This document shows positions 1 to 11,079 of a stretch of 64,000 nucleotides of DNA, one piece after another. Origin of the DNA: Cryptomeria japonica. Its lineage: Eukaryota; Streptophyta; Pinopsida; Cupressales; Cupressaceae. The notes beneath the pieces were generated by a model. That model saw nothing but the letters and a program-made list of their open reading frames with translations. It made no database searches and had not been told where the DNA came from. Within the stretch, counting starts at the first letter, position 1; every line of letters begins with the position of its first letter. The translations under genes were made by a program, and so were the position numbers. The stretch spans positions 187,003,233-187,067,232 of the forward strand of contig NC_081415.1 of the NCBI RefSeq assembly GCF_030272615.1. Reading direction: 5' to 3'.

Positions 1-742
1 CATTGGTTCTTGATATATGGCAAATTCGATAGGTATGCTGGGATTGGATGGTAGGGGTTAAGATATCTTCCATGAGAAATTTGTAACATTGTTGATTCTC
101 TTTATTTTGCAAGAGAGATGCTATTGTAGCCATTGCATCTGCTGCTTTATTCTCATTTCTGGGGATCTGGGTGAATGTGATTTCTTTAAAGTGCCCTTTA
201 AATTCCTCCACTAGCTATTTGTATGGCATAAGCTTATCATCCTTTGTCTGATATTCATCATTTATTTGATTTATGACAAGTTGTGAATTACCATAGACAT
301 GTAGTTCTTTAACATTCCATTCAATGGCCATTTTGAGCCCTATAACCAATGCTTCATACTCTGCAGTATTATTGGTGCATGGAAATCGCAGTCTATACGA
401 TTTCAGAATTGTATGTCGTTGAGGTGTGATAAAAAAGATTCCTGCACCTAATCCATATTGAGGATAAGAACCATCAAAATATAATTCCCAAAAGTTTATA
501 CTTACTATCAAGATATCTGCATTAGGAAATTCGATGTGCAAAGGCATGTTATTTTGTAAAGGTGCATCAGCTAATTGATCAGCAATGACTTGTCCCTTGA
601 TGGCTTTTCGGTCAACATATTCTATGTCAAATTCACTCAGTATCATAACCCATTTTGCTAGCCTCCCTATTAATGTTGACTTGCTTAACAGATATTTGAG
701 AGGATCTATCTTTGATATTAGTTTAACAGAATAAATCAACAT
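1..742 (-). pseudogene. T1 second (archaeal-type) RNase H, 5' part of the RNase H-integrase region
   Basis: The translation holds the connecting segment after RT (KIDPLKYLLSKSTL, AKWVMILSEFDIEYVD) and then a second RNase H domain. Recognisable blocks are LYFDGSY, the NNTAEYEAL block and YGNSQLV, where relatives including T2 have YGDSQLV, so one acidic catalytic residue is replaced by Asn. A stop follows MPYK near 215. Homologous reading continues to the window edge (QIPRNENKAADAMA). In living elements this domain removes RNA from the RNA:DNA hybrid during reverse transcription. Integrase would follow beyond position 1. Confidence 0.8.
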
Positions 743-814
743 ATAATGTTGTAGCTTCTGAGTTGCAAATACAACTGCCAGACATATCTTTTCAATTGAG
801 GAATAATTTAATTC

Positions 815-2827
815 CTATCCAACAAGTGTTCTGCTGATATAATAAACTGCTCTTTCTTTTCCTTCATCATCATGTTGAGCTAGGAGCGCGCCTAACGACA
901 CACTTGTTGCTGAGACATAGAGTAACAATGGTTTCCCTTTGGTTGGTGATATTAGTACTGGAGGACTCATAAGATATTCTTTTATTTGCAAGAAAGCTTC
1001 TTCACATTTTGTATTCCATTTGAATGGAACATTTTTATGTAAAAGATGGGTAAATGGAAGACATCTATCAGCCAATTGAGAAACAGATCTCCTGATTGAT
1101 TGCAACCTTCCTTGTAAACATCGTAATTGACTTATGTTCTTGGGTGACTCCATCTCCATGATAGCTTTAACTTTTCCAGGATCTACTTCGATGCCTTGGG
1201 CTGATATAATGTACCCCAAGATCTTTCTGGAGGTTACTCCGAATGCACATTTCTTTGGATTTAATCTCAATTGATATCTTTCCAGCTTGTCAAAAATCTT
1301 GCTTAGAATGTTCAAATGTTCTTTTCTTGTGTGAGATTTTGCGAGTATGTCATCGACATAATCTTCCATGAATGTATGCATCATGTCATGAAAAATTATC
1401 GTCATAGCTCTTTGATATGTCGCTCCTACATTCTTAAGCCCAAATGGCATAATATTCTAGCAATATGTTCCCCATGCATAGGTGAAAGATTTCTTCTCTT
1501 GATCTTCAGGTGCAATTCTGATTTGATTATATCCTGAGAAGCCATCCATTAATGAAAAAATCTCATGTCCTGTTGACAAGTCTACTATGATATCAATGTT
1601 TGGTAGCGGGAAATCATCTTTTGGACATGCTTTATTCAGATCTCTAAAATCTATGCAGATTCTTATGCTCTTATCTAGTTTTGATACTAGTACAATACTT
1701 GAGACCCATTTTGGATAAGCCACTGGTCTTATGAAACCTACTTCCAATAGTTTCTTATGCTCAATTTTTACAAGGAGAGAAATATGCGGATGCATCTTTC
1801 TTAGCTTTTGTTTAATAGGTTTTTCTTTTAAATCCACATTAAGATGATGCATGATAAGATCTGGGTTAAGCCCTGGCATATCTGCATAAGACCAAGCAAA
1901 ATTTATTTGTCTTTGCTTAAAGAATTCCATGTACTCTTTCCTTTCTTTTTCTGATAATGAGGCAACAAAATGAAGTATTTTAGGATCCTTCGATGTATTA
2001 ATGTTTACTGCTTCTATTGGTTCTATTAGGATAGCAGATCTTTCTTGAAAATATGCAGGAAAAATGTCAAACTTTCCATCTTTTGATGCCTCAAGGAGGT
2101 TTTCATCATCAGATATGCCCTTTATTTTCTCTTTTGATTGATTTAATGTTGCCATGAAATGATTTTCAACAATAGGTCTCTTTCCTTGTTTTATTTCACT
2201 TTTGCAATTGAAAAGTTTGGCATTCTCTTGACTATGAAAAACATTACTTGATTCTATAGTGGAAGATATCTTATATGGGATGGGTTCAATAGCGTTAAGG
2301 TACACAGCTAGGACATGATCATTGGAAAAGACATTTAGTTCAAGTTTGTCTAAATTATTCCAATCAATTAGTTTAGGATGAAGGAGGGGTAAATCATAAT
2401 CACTATCATCAATAAGTGTTTCAATGTTCATGACATAATGATCATAATTTAGCATAGGATAGGTATTATCATAGATTAGATGTTTTTGAGTATTGTCTTT
2501 CTCAAGTGTTTCTGAATTAGTCTTAACAAGATTAATATTAGCATTTTGTAGTTCACACTCAAGTGGTTCTTCAATTGACGTTTGTCCCTTAAATGAATGG
2601 ATTATATCCACACGTACATCTTTGATACTGTAATTTTCTTCTTGATTGCCCTCATTTGCATTTAGAAGTTGACATATTTGTGTACATGATAAAGTAGATT
2701 CTTTAAATAGATTTTGTCTCCTTTCAAACTCAACTTCTTCGGGACTAATAGTTAGTGCAACTTGACTATCTCTTAGTTCTTCTATGGTTCTTGCATATCT
2801 AATCTTTGTTTGTACTTCTTGTGGCAT
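815..2827 (-). pseudogene. T1 linker, reverse transcriptase and RT-linked RNase H
   Basis: The first ~280 codons are a poorly conserved acidic linker. The RT domain starts near the FAWSYADMPGL block (about 1890) and shows FIRPVAYPKWVSSIV, the FRDLNKACPKDDFPLPNID block, MPFGLKNVGATYQR and the catalytic YVDD box (about 1355). The RT-linked RNase H begins near LLLYVSATSVSLGALLAQH. A single in-frame TAG at 1457-1459 interrupts the enzyme between GTYC and NIMPFG, where relatives have an aromatic residue. The frame is identical on both sides. T2 has a TAG at the same codon. Another stop lies near 815. Confidence 0.9.
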
Positions 2828-2896
2828 TGCTTCTTTGTCTTTGTCATTTCCTTTCCTTTTTGTATACGCCTCTTTTCTCTGGATTCTGAGTTTTTC

Positions 2897-3484
2897 TTAT
2901 CTTTTTTTTAACCTCATCCTTTGTTCTGCAATAGACAGGTCCTCTTCTGTGATAGCTGCTTGATCTTCATTATGTTCTTTGCTTGATGTAGTGGATAAGG
3001 CATCTGGACCCCATTCATATTCATTGGAATCTATTTTTGAATCCTGATCTAAGATTACTCCACTATACCATACTGGAATGTCATATGGTGCAAAGAGTTC
3101 TTTGATTTCTGTCATCTCTATTTTTACTGCTTCTGGAATATCTTGTTCAGATTTTGCCTTTGTTTGTATTTTTAGGACTTGTTGACAAGATTTTTCTTCA
3201 TCTTTGATGGTAGTCTCCTCTTCTTTCTTTTCATGATCTTGCTTCTTTTGCTTATTGGCTACTCTTTTGCCCGCTTGATGTAGCTTTTCTTGCCAATTTT
3301 CTTCTTTAGAAACTGATTGCTTTCTCCATTTTTGCTGCTGATGATTATGTTGCTTTTGATTTGATTTTAGATATTCCAGCCTAGATTTATCTTTTGTGGA
3401 TTGTGAATGCGGACAAATAGGTTCTGAAATAACTTGATGTCGCTTACCAATTGGTCCTTTTCCTTTATATCCCATCTTTTGCAT
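2897..3484 (-). pseudogene. T1 G-patch-like segment between protease and RT
   Basis: The segment begins MQKMGYKGKGPIGKR, a glycine-rich G-patch-like motif. Tat-like plant elements commonly carry one between protease and RT, and T2 has [14 protein letters not shown] at the equivalent place. G-patch motifs usually bind RNA or activate helicases; the role in retroelements is unproven. The rest is a Lys/Glu/Gln-rich spacer ending near SIAEQRMRLKKR. Stops separate it from the protease upstream and the RT linker downstream. Confidence 0.6.
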
Positions 3485-3505
3485 GATTTCATATCCTTTG
3501 CGATA

Positions 3506-4411
3506 TTATTTTATGGGAATATTAACTTCTGTTGCTTTTGCTATAGTTTTATCCTCATCTTTGTATAACCAAGCAAGAATGTCTTTGTCTTCATTTTCCT
3601 TTTCAAGGGTTCCAACACTAACAAAGGTTCCTTTAAACATATGTTTTGATTTTCTTGATGTTTGTGATTGAATATTTGCAAGTTTTCCATATGACTTAGG
3701 GGAGAGTGGAAAATTATTCAAAGAATACTTGCCCATTCCTTCATCATTTAACTTGAGCTTTTCTTCAAAAGTTTCCCATAACTTTGCGTGAACTTCTTTG
3801 GTAGGATATACTGATTCCCTGTTATGTGGAACTCTTGTATCTTGTGCGGGTTTCAAATTATTGCAATATTGACTAGATTCTGCATTTATAGTGATCTCTT
3901 TTCCTTCATGAGGAAATTTTACACATTGATGATAGGTAGAAGGAACTGCTTGCATCTTGTGCATCCATGGTCTTCCTAGAAGAATGTAGTAGGAGAGGTT
4001 TAAATCTAAGACTTGATACAATGTATCCTTTTCCACAGGTCGTATCCTTATTGGTAGCACCACAGTTCCTTTAGAAGAACATTCTACTTCATCATAAGCT
4101 TTGATAGTTATTTTCTTTTTCAGGTCTACTACATTTTCTGAATATCCCAAAGCTTTTATCAAACTTAATGCACAAATGTTTAAGCCAGCTCCTCCATCTA
4201 TGAGCACACATTTGACACGAGTTTTGTTTATGGAAACTTCAACATGTAAGGGAGCATTATGACGATTTTGTAAGGACGCATCATCATTCTCAGAGAATGA
4301 TAAGCAATGAGGAGTTATGAGGTATCCTACCATATTTTGGAATTGATCTACATCCAAATCCTTTGAAACTGTTGTTTCCACTAAAGCTTTCTCCAAAATT
4401 TCCTTATGCAT
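3506..4411 (-). pseudogene. T1 aspartic protease region
   Basis: The retropepsin-like core reads CVLIDGGAGLNICALSLIKA. The usual Asp-Ser/Thr-Gly triad appears as Asp-Gly-Gly, a variant that T2 nearly shares (Asp-Asn-Gly). It is followed by the flap-like TIKAYDEVECSSKGTVVLPI and the conserved [20 protein letters not shown] block. In an active element this domain matures the Gag-Pol polyprotein. The N-terminal part continues gag C-terminal sequence (DQFQNMVGYLITPHC). The downstream frame is broken before the G-patch segment. Confidence 0.75.
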
Positions 4412-4456
4412 AGGTGAAATCTTGAGAAGTTCCAGAATTGATATTTGAGCTGGTAT

Positions 4457-6249
4457 TCACTGCAATTGCTCTACTAGATTGTATTGTTGTGGATTCGGTG
4501 GTGGATCTTTTGCTACCCCTGGGAAGGTAACCTTTGCTTTGCTTCTTGTGATAACATTAATTGGTTCCGAAGATGAGTTTTCATTAACAATGATTACATT
4601 CACCACATCATCACATGTGTAATTGTAATTCACTTTATTTTTTCCTTTGTCATCTTTTAATTGGGATTTTTCGCCTTTGTCATAATTTGGGAGTGGAGTT
4701 TTAAACGCCAAGTGTGATTCATTTGTTTTATGGCTATCCACTATGATTGTTCCATTATCGATTAGATCTTGGATAAGGTGTTTCAATCTCTAACAATCAT
4801 TTTTAGGTGTCATTTATTCTGATGATAGTTGCAAAAATGATTGTCATTCGACCAATTAGGCTTGACTGGTGGTTCATAATTTCTTGTTTCTGGTAGAACA
4901 ATTAATTTGTTGGCAAGCAAAGTTTTTAGAGCGGATTCCAAAGATTCTCCAATGTTTGTGAATTTCCTTCGAGGATTGGAGAAAAACTTATCTTTATTAT
5001 TTTCTGGATTGTTATTGCTTGGGTTTTGACTTGATAGATTGAAAATTGGTTGTTGTTGTTTTGTATTACTATTATCGTCATTCCCTTCATTGCTGACATT
5101 CCTATTCTTTAGCCAAAACTTGGGTTTGTCATTGCTATTATTGTTGTTGTTATTGTTGTTGTTGTTGTTGTTGTAAAGTTTTACTTCTCCTTTCTTAATC
5201 ATTGCGTTCTCTATTTTCAGACCATTTTCTATCATTTTGGCAAAAGAGGGAGGACATTGCATTCTTAGTCGATAACTCATTTCGCTAATAAGATTATCAA
5301 TGAATATGTCCATTTTTTCTTGATCAGGTACATCTCAAGGATACCTATTAAACATGTGTTTCCATCATTGTAAGAAAACCATAAAGGATTCACCATTCTT
5401 TTGTTTAACATTGCAAAGATCTAGCATTGTTATTTCATTCCTTATATTGTAGGAATATTGTGAAATAAACCTATTCACAAGTTCTTCAAAGGATTTGATT
5501 TCGGATGGTAATCTTGAAAACCACTCCATTGATTGTCCATTTAAACTCCTAGGAAAAAGATGCATAAGGTAAGTTTCATCATGAGCAAATTCCATGCTCA
5601 TAGTACAAAACTCCCTAATGTGATCTTGAGGATTAGATTTTCCATCGTATTTGTCATATTTAGGAATCTCGCAATATTGCGGAAATGGTATCATATTCAG
5701 ATTTTTATCAAAAGGATATGGGTATATATCTTGCAATGAATACTTCTTGGAGCTTGTCCCACTTTGCATGTCTTGTATTTGCTGTTGTAGGGTTTGTATT
5801 TATTGAGTAAGGTTTGAAAATGGATTATCCACATAGTCTCTCCTTGTTTCATCATGAGTCTTTTTGTCACTACGCTCTTTTCTTTTATCATCCCTTTCTT
5901 TCCTTGTTTCTTTGTTGCTTTCTTTGTTCACATCTTCGCTATTCTGCTCATCTGTGTTTTGGGTGTTACTTGTTTCCGTGTCTTTTTTTAAGCTTTCTAT
6001 GTTAAAGTCTTGTGGTAGTTTAGCTCCAGATTTTGCCAACATCAAAAGATATTTCTCTTTTTATTTTGCCAACAATTTTTCCATTAGGCTATCAAATTTG
6101 AAATCTTGCTCTAGGTCTCTAATGGTGTTATTGACTGCTTCTTTGTCAACAACAGTAAATCCAAAAGTGTGGAATATAGGAGTACCTTCTTCCTCCATTT
6201 GTTGTTGTTTTCTAAGTTCTTCGTGTTGGGCTCTAGTCCAAACTGGCAT
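4457..6249 (-). pseudogene. T1 gag (capsid/nucleocapsid), several stops
   Basis: The start MPVWTRAQHEELRKQQQ is followed by an acidic/lysine-rich N-terminal part and then the retrotransposon gag domain: PKYDKYDGKSNPQDHIREFC, LFPRSLNGQSMEWFSRLP, and FEELVNRFISQYSYN (about 5440-5720). A polyasparagine run is encoded near 5140-5175 by a (GTT)n-like microsatellite. The nucleocapsid knuckle HFCNYHQNK is interrupted near 4800 and continues in the LIQDLIDNG block at about 4780; relatives read CxxHx4Hx4C there. Stops fall near 6061, 5800, 5365 and 4810. Gag would package genomic RNA in cytoplasmic particles. Confidence 0.85.
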
Positions 6250-6289
6250 GTGATTGTTTCAAAGTTGTCAAAAGTTCCCAAGAACAAGG

Positions 6290-6562
6290 TCAATAGGTGA
6301 TTATTGGTTTAGGAAGATATGCTTTATTGATCTTACCACTATTGTTTGTTCGTTGGGATAAAGCATCTCTTTGTTGAAAAGCACGTCTTTGTAGAGTTTC
6401 ACTGTCAAATTCTGTACCGCAGCCATGTAAATAGTGATGAAAATGATGTAGGAATGTCCTATGTTTCAGCAAGATCTTTCGATTAATATACAAGAATCTT
6501 ATTCTCTTCTGAGTAGCTTTGTAACTAGGTTTTCTTTTCTTAAGGTGACACTTAAAAGTCAT
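6290..6562 (-). CDS. T1 ORF1, small pre-gag reading frame
   Basis: A 90-codon frame sits directly upstream of gag. Its central part (YINRKILLKHRTFLHH, EFDSETLQRRAFQQRDALS, GKIN, ITY) aligns with the T2 frame at 43882-44265. Shared residues include the NR-I, RTFL-H-H-Y, EFD-E-L, AF-Q-ALS and GKIN patterns. Conservation between two diverged elements argues that it is coding. Ogre-type elements are known to carry an ORF before gag with no assigned function. No domain is recognised; it is basic at its start and lacks a membrane segment. Confidence 0.55.
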   Translation of the reverse strand: MTFKCHLKKRKPSYKATQKRIRFLYINRKILLKHRTFLHHFHHYLHGCGTEFDSETLQRRAFQQRDALSQRTNNSGKINKAYLPKPIITY

Positions 6563-7749
6563 ATAAGCATTTGATAGTTTACAAGTTTGATTGATTCCAA
6601 TGTTGGTGCAATTTTGGTTTTGATATAACCTAAGTTCAAAATAGGAAAGATATATCCAAGATTAGGAACCTAGTATAGATTGATCGAACTTCGTGATAGA
6701 GGATTTGATTATCCTGATGAGAGACTTGACAAGGATGTTGATTTTTGCACTTATGATGTTTGAATCAATAGCTAGTTGAATGTTGATGTTTATAGAACTT
6801 TTTGGGAATAACCTATAGGATTAGCAACTTGGTTTGTTTGAGCTATTTTGAAAATACATGATCATTTAGAGACAAAACCTACTTCAAGAATTATTTTGAT
6901 ATTTTGATACTTTGATACTTTGATTTTGAGTTGGTGTTTCAAGTGTTGGAATGCTTTTTGTCTTATCCTTTTGATCACACTTTTCAGAAATTTGTTGATT
7001 TTGATCTCTTGTAGATGATAATTTTCTTCAATTTTTTACCATTTGGAACATGTTACAGACATAGAAGACACGATGTTTAATAAACAAAATGCACAAGAAA
7101 GTACAAATCCCTATAGCAAGCTGAGACAATAGTTGTTGAATCTCACATGTAGTTTCCCTCGAGGCTACGCTATTCAAAGCAGATATTTAGATGCTTGACC
7201 CCACTAGCTCCACCCTCGACACGCACTTATTCGAGGCAGCCAAGCACCAGTTTCCATGAAATCTCCTCATGGCAAACTTTATATCTCTACTAGGAATTGT
7301 ATGTGTGTGAGCCGCTTCAGAGGTCTGACCTCCTGTACCAACATCTAGAAGGTTTTTGGCAACTAGTACAAGTAGTTTTTAGTAAAGGCTTCCGATCATG
7401 TGGCCATACATGCAACACTTTTAGCTCTATAAATACAGAAGGTTCCCAACCTATAGAGGTTACACTCCATAGGGTTTATGGGGAAACATAGTGTTGGTAT
7501 GAACTTATCAGCACATGTTTGAACTTTCATCACAAACACGATTTATTTATCGTGGATTGGAAGGACTTGGTATTAGCTCGTTTCCACTTTAGGTCATTCC
7601 CTTCTCACTGGCCCCCTCAAGGTAGCTTGGGAAGGCAGGCCCTCTAAAGGATTAATTGCTTGAAAGTAAAGAAAGTGTAAAAGAGTGGGTTTGGCTTTTT
7701 GGTCACCCAATTAAGTGGAGAGCATATACCTACCACTTTCGAGACACAG

Positions 7750-8210
7750 ACTACAAGTGTTCTTTTTAACTTCTCATAGCAATGTGATCTATCCTCTATT
7801 TGGAGATGTTGCTCCAACAAGCATGGTGTTTATTTTAGCCCCACATAAAAAATGATTTTCTAAACTAGGAATTAGAAATCCTGGTCAACAAAATGAAAAT
7901 CGTTACAAAATTTAACTTGCTTCGTAAAAATGGACATGTTGATTGTTCTTTTTAAGTTGCAAAATATAAAATTGATTGTGCTTTTTAGCTTTGCAAGAAA
8001 ATAAAAAATTGTTTGTTCTTTTTAGAGCCCAAAGTTTGAGGTGTGAATCCTAACTTTTGTAAGAAAGTAAATGTTTGATTTGTTGTTCTTTTTACCTTGA
8101 AAATGTGATTATTTTTAGAGCCCAAAAACAAGTGAGGTACTTTTTAGAACACCAAATTGAAAAATGAAGTTCTTTTTACCTAAAAGGAAATATGAGTTCT
8201 TTTTAACCAA
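7750..8210 (-). repeat. Reiterated TAAAAAGAAC motif in T1 leader
   Basis: On the plus strand GTTCTTTTTA or a one-base variant recurs about eight times (near 7757, 7947, 7979, 8017, 8085, 8139, 8169 and 8194) in otherwise unlike sequence. T2 keeps two copies of TTAAAAAGAAC (about 42809 and 42870), flanking the same GGAGCAACATCTCC block. The function is unknown. Confidence 0.6.
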
Positions 8211-8365
8211 CTTTGAAAAAGCTAGAAAAGAAATCACTAAATCCTAACTTAACTCCTCCAAATCTGCAAGAAATTGTTATTAACCTGCAAAAATAATAAA
8301 AAGTTAGTGAAAAACCTTATGGGCTTTACAAGCCTAATTTGAATTCATGGTTACGAACTTTTCTA

Positions 8366-8672
8366 TCAAATGCGCCAACCTACGATGCAAAAGCGCTAAC
8401 CTGCATTACAAAAGCACTAACCTATGATGCAAAAGCGTTGTTTTTTAGACAAAAGTGCTACCCTACATAACATATGTGCTAACCTATGATGCAAAAGTGC
8501 TGATTTTTAGACAAAAGCACTAACATCCATGACATATGCACTAACCTATAATGCAAAAGCGCTGATTTTTAGACAAAAGCGCTAACCTACATGACATATG
8601 TGCTAACCTATGATGCAAAAGTGCTAACCTATTATGCAAAAGCACTAACCTATGATGCAAAAGCGCTATCAA
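8366..8672 (-). repeat. Degenerate short tandem array of GCGCTTTTG motifs in T1 leader
   Basis: Units of roughly 20-25 bp read, on the element's sense strand, GGTTAGCGCTTTTGCATCATA with variants (GTGCTTTTG, GCACTTTTG, GCACATATG). About fifteen units are visible. The core AGCGCT is a perfect 6-bp palindrome. Related motifs occur in the T2 leader and in front of the antisense PMD gene. Confidence 0.7.
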
Positions 8673-8753
8673 AATTCACACATGCGTGAATCTGCATTAC
8701 AAAATATGTTAATTTTTATTTTTGTGAGATTTTTAAAGATATATGCGAGGTTC

Positions 8754-8772
8754 AGCCCCACGGTGGGCGCCA
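8754..8772 (-). other. T1 primer-binding site
   Basis: On the minus strand TGGCGCCCACCGTGGGGC begins three bases after the LTR end ...GCTCACACA (8776). A start with TGG and this position are what a tRNA-primed minus-strand start requires. The same string is common in plant Ty3/gypsy elements. The tRNA was not checked. Confidence 0.7.
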
Positions 8773-8775
8773 AAA

Positions 8776-9312
8776 TGTGTGAGCTTGAATTTCATCCTTA
8801 GAATATTACCTGTAATAAGTTAGTTTCACAAAATACAATGGAAACGCATACAGGAAATCCAAAATCCACCAATGAAACTGCATGAAATAAATATTAAAAT
8901 AAAACACTATTTTACCTTCATGACTTATGTCTCATTGTGTCCTAACTCCACTATTCCTGGTTGCAGATGGCTTGGGATGGTTGGAGGAAATTTAGGCATG
9001 AGAGGACAAGTGGACTCAAGTCCTTCCTAAGATGTAGGGGGTTTTGGAGAAAATATAGAAGATGATTATGAAATATGTGCCATCTTGGAAGCCAACAATG
9101 CATTATCTAAGAGCACACCATCTGCAACCAGGAACAGTGGAGTTAGGACTCAATGAGACATAATTCATGAAGGTAAAATAGTTTTTTATTTTAATATTTA
9201 TTTCATGCAGTTTCATTGGTGGATTTCGGATTTCCTGTATGCATTTCCATTGTATTTTGTGAAACTAACTTATTATAGGTAATATTCTAAGGATGAAATT
9301 CAAGCTCACACA
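8776..9312 (-). repeat. T1 5' LTR (or LTR ends) with 195-bp inverted arms
   Basis: The block starts TGTGTGAGC at 8776 and ends GCTCACACA at 9312. The left arm 8776-8970 and right arm 9118-9312 are inverted copies with about seven differences (roughly 96% identical); the 147-bp middle is not symmetric. The left edge lies exactly three bases from the T1 primer site, so it is an LTR 3' end. Two readings are possible: one 537-bp LTR whose ends are inverted copies, or two truncated LTR ends brought together head to head. The right edge joins a chromovirus integrase fragment. Confidence 0.65.
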
Positions 9313-9620
9313 CAAGATCTTGAGGAAGTTCAGTTCTGGAAATGCATATGAAGTGGAGCTACTGAATAGTTTGAGTATTTCACCTATATTCAAAATTGTA
9401 GATCTACATCATTATCATGAATTAGAATTTAGTGAAGACAATATTGCAGACTTAGAGAAACAGTTGCTCCGGAAGGAACCAGATCGGATTGAAGATGTTT
9501 TGGACAACATGATTGGGCGTAGGAAAAGTATCTTGTGAAGTGGAAGGACAAACCAATTGAAGATTCATCTTGGATTTCTCAAGAAGAGGTGGATGGCATT
9601 GGTTTCTCTCTAACCCTAGA
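9293..9620 (+). pseudogene. Chromovirus integrase C-terminus with chromodomain (fragment)
   Basis: The frame reads HKILRKFSSGNAYEVELL, SISPIFKIVDLHHYHE, then a linker and a chromodomain. A one-base frame change near 9520 moves the reading from the IEDVLDNMIGRR block to YLVKWKDKPIEDSSWISQEE. This is the known tail of Ty3/gypsy chromovirus integrases: an SH3-like C-terminal domain followed by a chromodomain that directs insertion to particular chromatin. The N-terminal and catalytic parts are absent because the T1 LTR-like block abuts at 9312. No LTR of this element was identified downstream. Confidence 0.75.
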
Positions 9621-11079
9621 AAAGTGAGTGACTCACATTTTCAACAATCCTGGTGTCTAATGCAGGAGCATCCCCAGTTCTTGGCAATCTTGCATCAACC
9701 AAAAACATTTCTTTCAGTTTGTTTTCCATTTTGCAGTTTCAGCAGTTCATTCTACATTTTCTTCCATTTTCTCATTGGATCTTGCGGAGCTGGATTATTC
9801 TTTTGAATATGATCATCTTCCTTATTCCTAAACCGCAGGACATTTGGATCATTTTTTGATAAATTATCGCTTCTGGATTTCGAGAGAGTTTTCTGGCTTA
9901 GAACATCATAACCACTTGGATCTATTTTCTATTGGTGAATCTTGTAGATCCTTTCCGTAGATTGTAGAGCTTCAGTTTGTTGATTCAAATGTTACTTGGA
10001 GTGTGGCTGACCGTCCCTCTATTTCATACTTCATCCTTTGGATTTTTCAATGGAATCTCTTTGGCTAAGGATGACCTGGTGGTTTTACATGTTTGATCTT
10101 GTTCTTCAACATTTGATCCCTCTTTGGCCGATTGGATCCCTCTAGACCATATAAATCAATGTAATTTAACATCATAAGTTATTTAGGAAGAACATAGAAG
10201 ATATATCCTAAGATTCAGAGGTCCGGAGTTGTTTGATTTTGTAATTGAGCATGTATGTTGCAGGCCATTGAGTCGAATCTTGTATCACAAATATTACCAG
10301 TTATCTATAATAAGTTTTCATGATCCAATTCATTCAGTTCTGCATTGGCTCCATCATATCCTCTTGTTTTTGTTGTGTTTACTCTTGCTGCTCAGTCTAA
10401 ATTGATCTCTTTGAGGTCCATGCTAACCGGTGACTGCACCACATTTTATTTTAGACTTATATTTCCTCATCATCATTGTTGTAGGGTTAATTCCAACTTG
10501 GGTTTTTACTAAGGCAAGACCCTATACAACCCAAACACCATTTTTATCCTCTTTTGTGCAAATCTAGGCTTGGAAACAAGTTTTAGGGTTTAGTCAAAGT
10601 ACATAAGAGCATAGTATAATTAGAGATAGGACTAGTGAGACCCAATTCACAAAAAAAGAGGACTAGGGTGCCTAGCACCATAGTTTAAGTATTTTGACCT
10701 AAAATTTGACCAAACATAAGATTGGAGGCTCTCAAGTTTAGTTTGACCCCTATTCTACACTTGAACACTTGTCAAGAATATGTCGCTCAACCCCATCGTC
10801 GAGCCATTTTGAGATCAAAATTATGTGATAGATTCCCCTTTTCAGATTTGGGTTTGTTCTCTAATTATTAGTTCTATGTTTGTTCGTTTATGTTTCTTAT
10901 TGTCAATTTTGTACTATTAGCCTATTTTTTGCATCTATTTTATCCAATCAATTCAAATTAATAAGAGGACAATGAAAACCATAAGTCCCTATCTCTCCCA
11001 AGGTTTTATAGTTGGTCCTATTGGTTATTCTCCAATGTAATTGGTGGGATTAGGTTTGATTCCTATTGGTGGGATTAGG
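9621..11079. other. No recognised gene
   Basis: About 1.5 kb of AT-rich sequence follows the chromodomain. It may include the 3' untranslated part and a decayed LTR of that chromovirus, but no LTR boundary, repeat partner or coding segment could be recognised. Confidence 0.5.

Larger units (their letters stand above)
6563..8753 (-). other. T1 5' leader (non-coding)
   Basis: About 2.2 kb lies between the primer site and ORF1. No convincing gene is present. It holds the repeated AAAAAGAAC-type motifs (about 7750-8210), the GTTGGAGCAACATCTCC block shared with T2 (about 7800-7830) and an array of GCGCTTTTG-type motifs (8366-8672). Long leaders are usual in Ogre/Tat-like elements and may hold packaging and splicing signals. 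Confidence 0.6.
1..9312 (-). mobile_element. T1: partial Tat-like Ty3/gypsy LTR retrotransposon (decayed)
   Basis: Reading right to left, the sequence shows an LTR-like block, a primer site, a long leader, a short ORF, gag, aspartic protease, a G-patch segment, reverse transcriptase, its own RNase H and a second RNase H. The element runs off the window start before integrase. A pre-gag ORF, G-patch-like segment, CxxHx4Hx4C gag knuckle and second (archaeal-type) RNase H are known traits of the Tat/Ogre branch of plant Ty3/gypsy elements. Each gene carries stops or frameshifts, so this copy cannot encode working enzymes. Its closest relative in the window is T2 on the plus strand. The 3' LTR, integrase and target duplication lie outside the window. 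Confidence 0.85.

Noticed and set aside
7297-7491. 64-codon open frame in the T1 leader
   Set aside because: It is antisense to the element, short, and without similarity to the T2 leader or any family.
8366-8672. CRISPR-like repeat array
   Set aside because: Unit lengths vary, repeats are degenerate, there are no unique spacers of constant size, and the sequence is plant retroelement leader.
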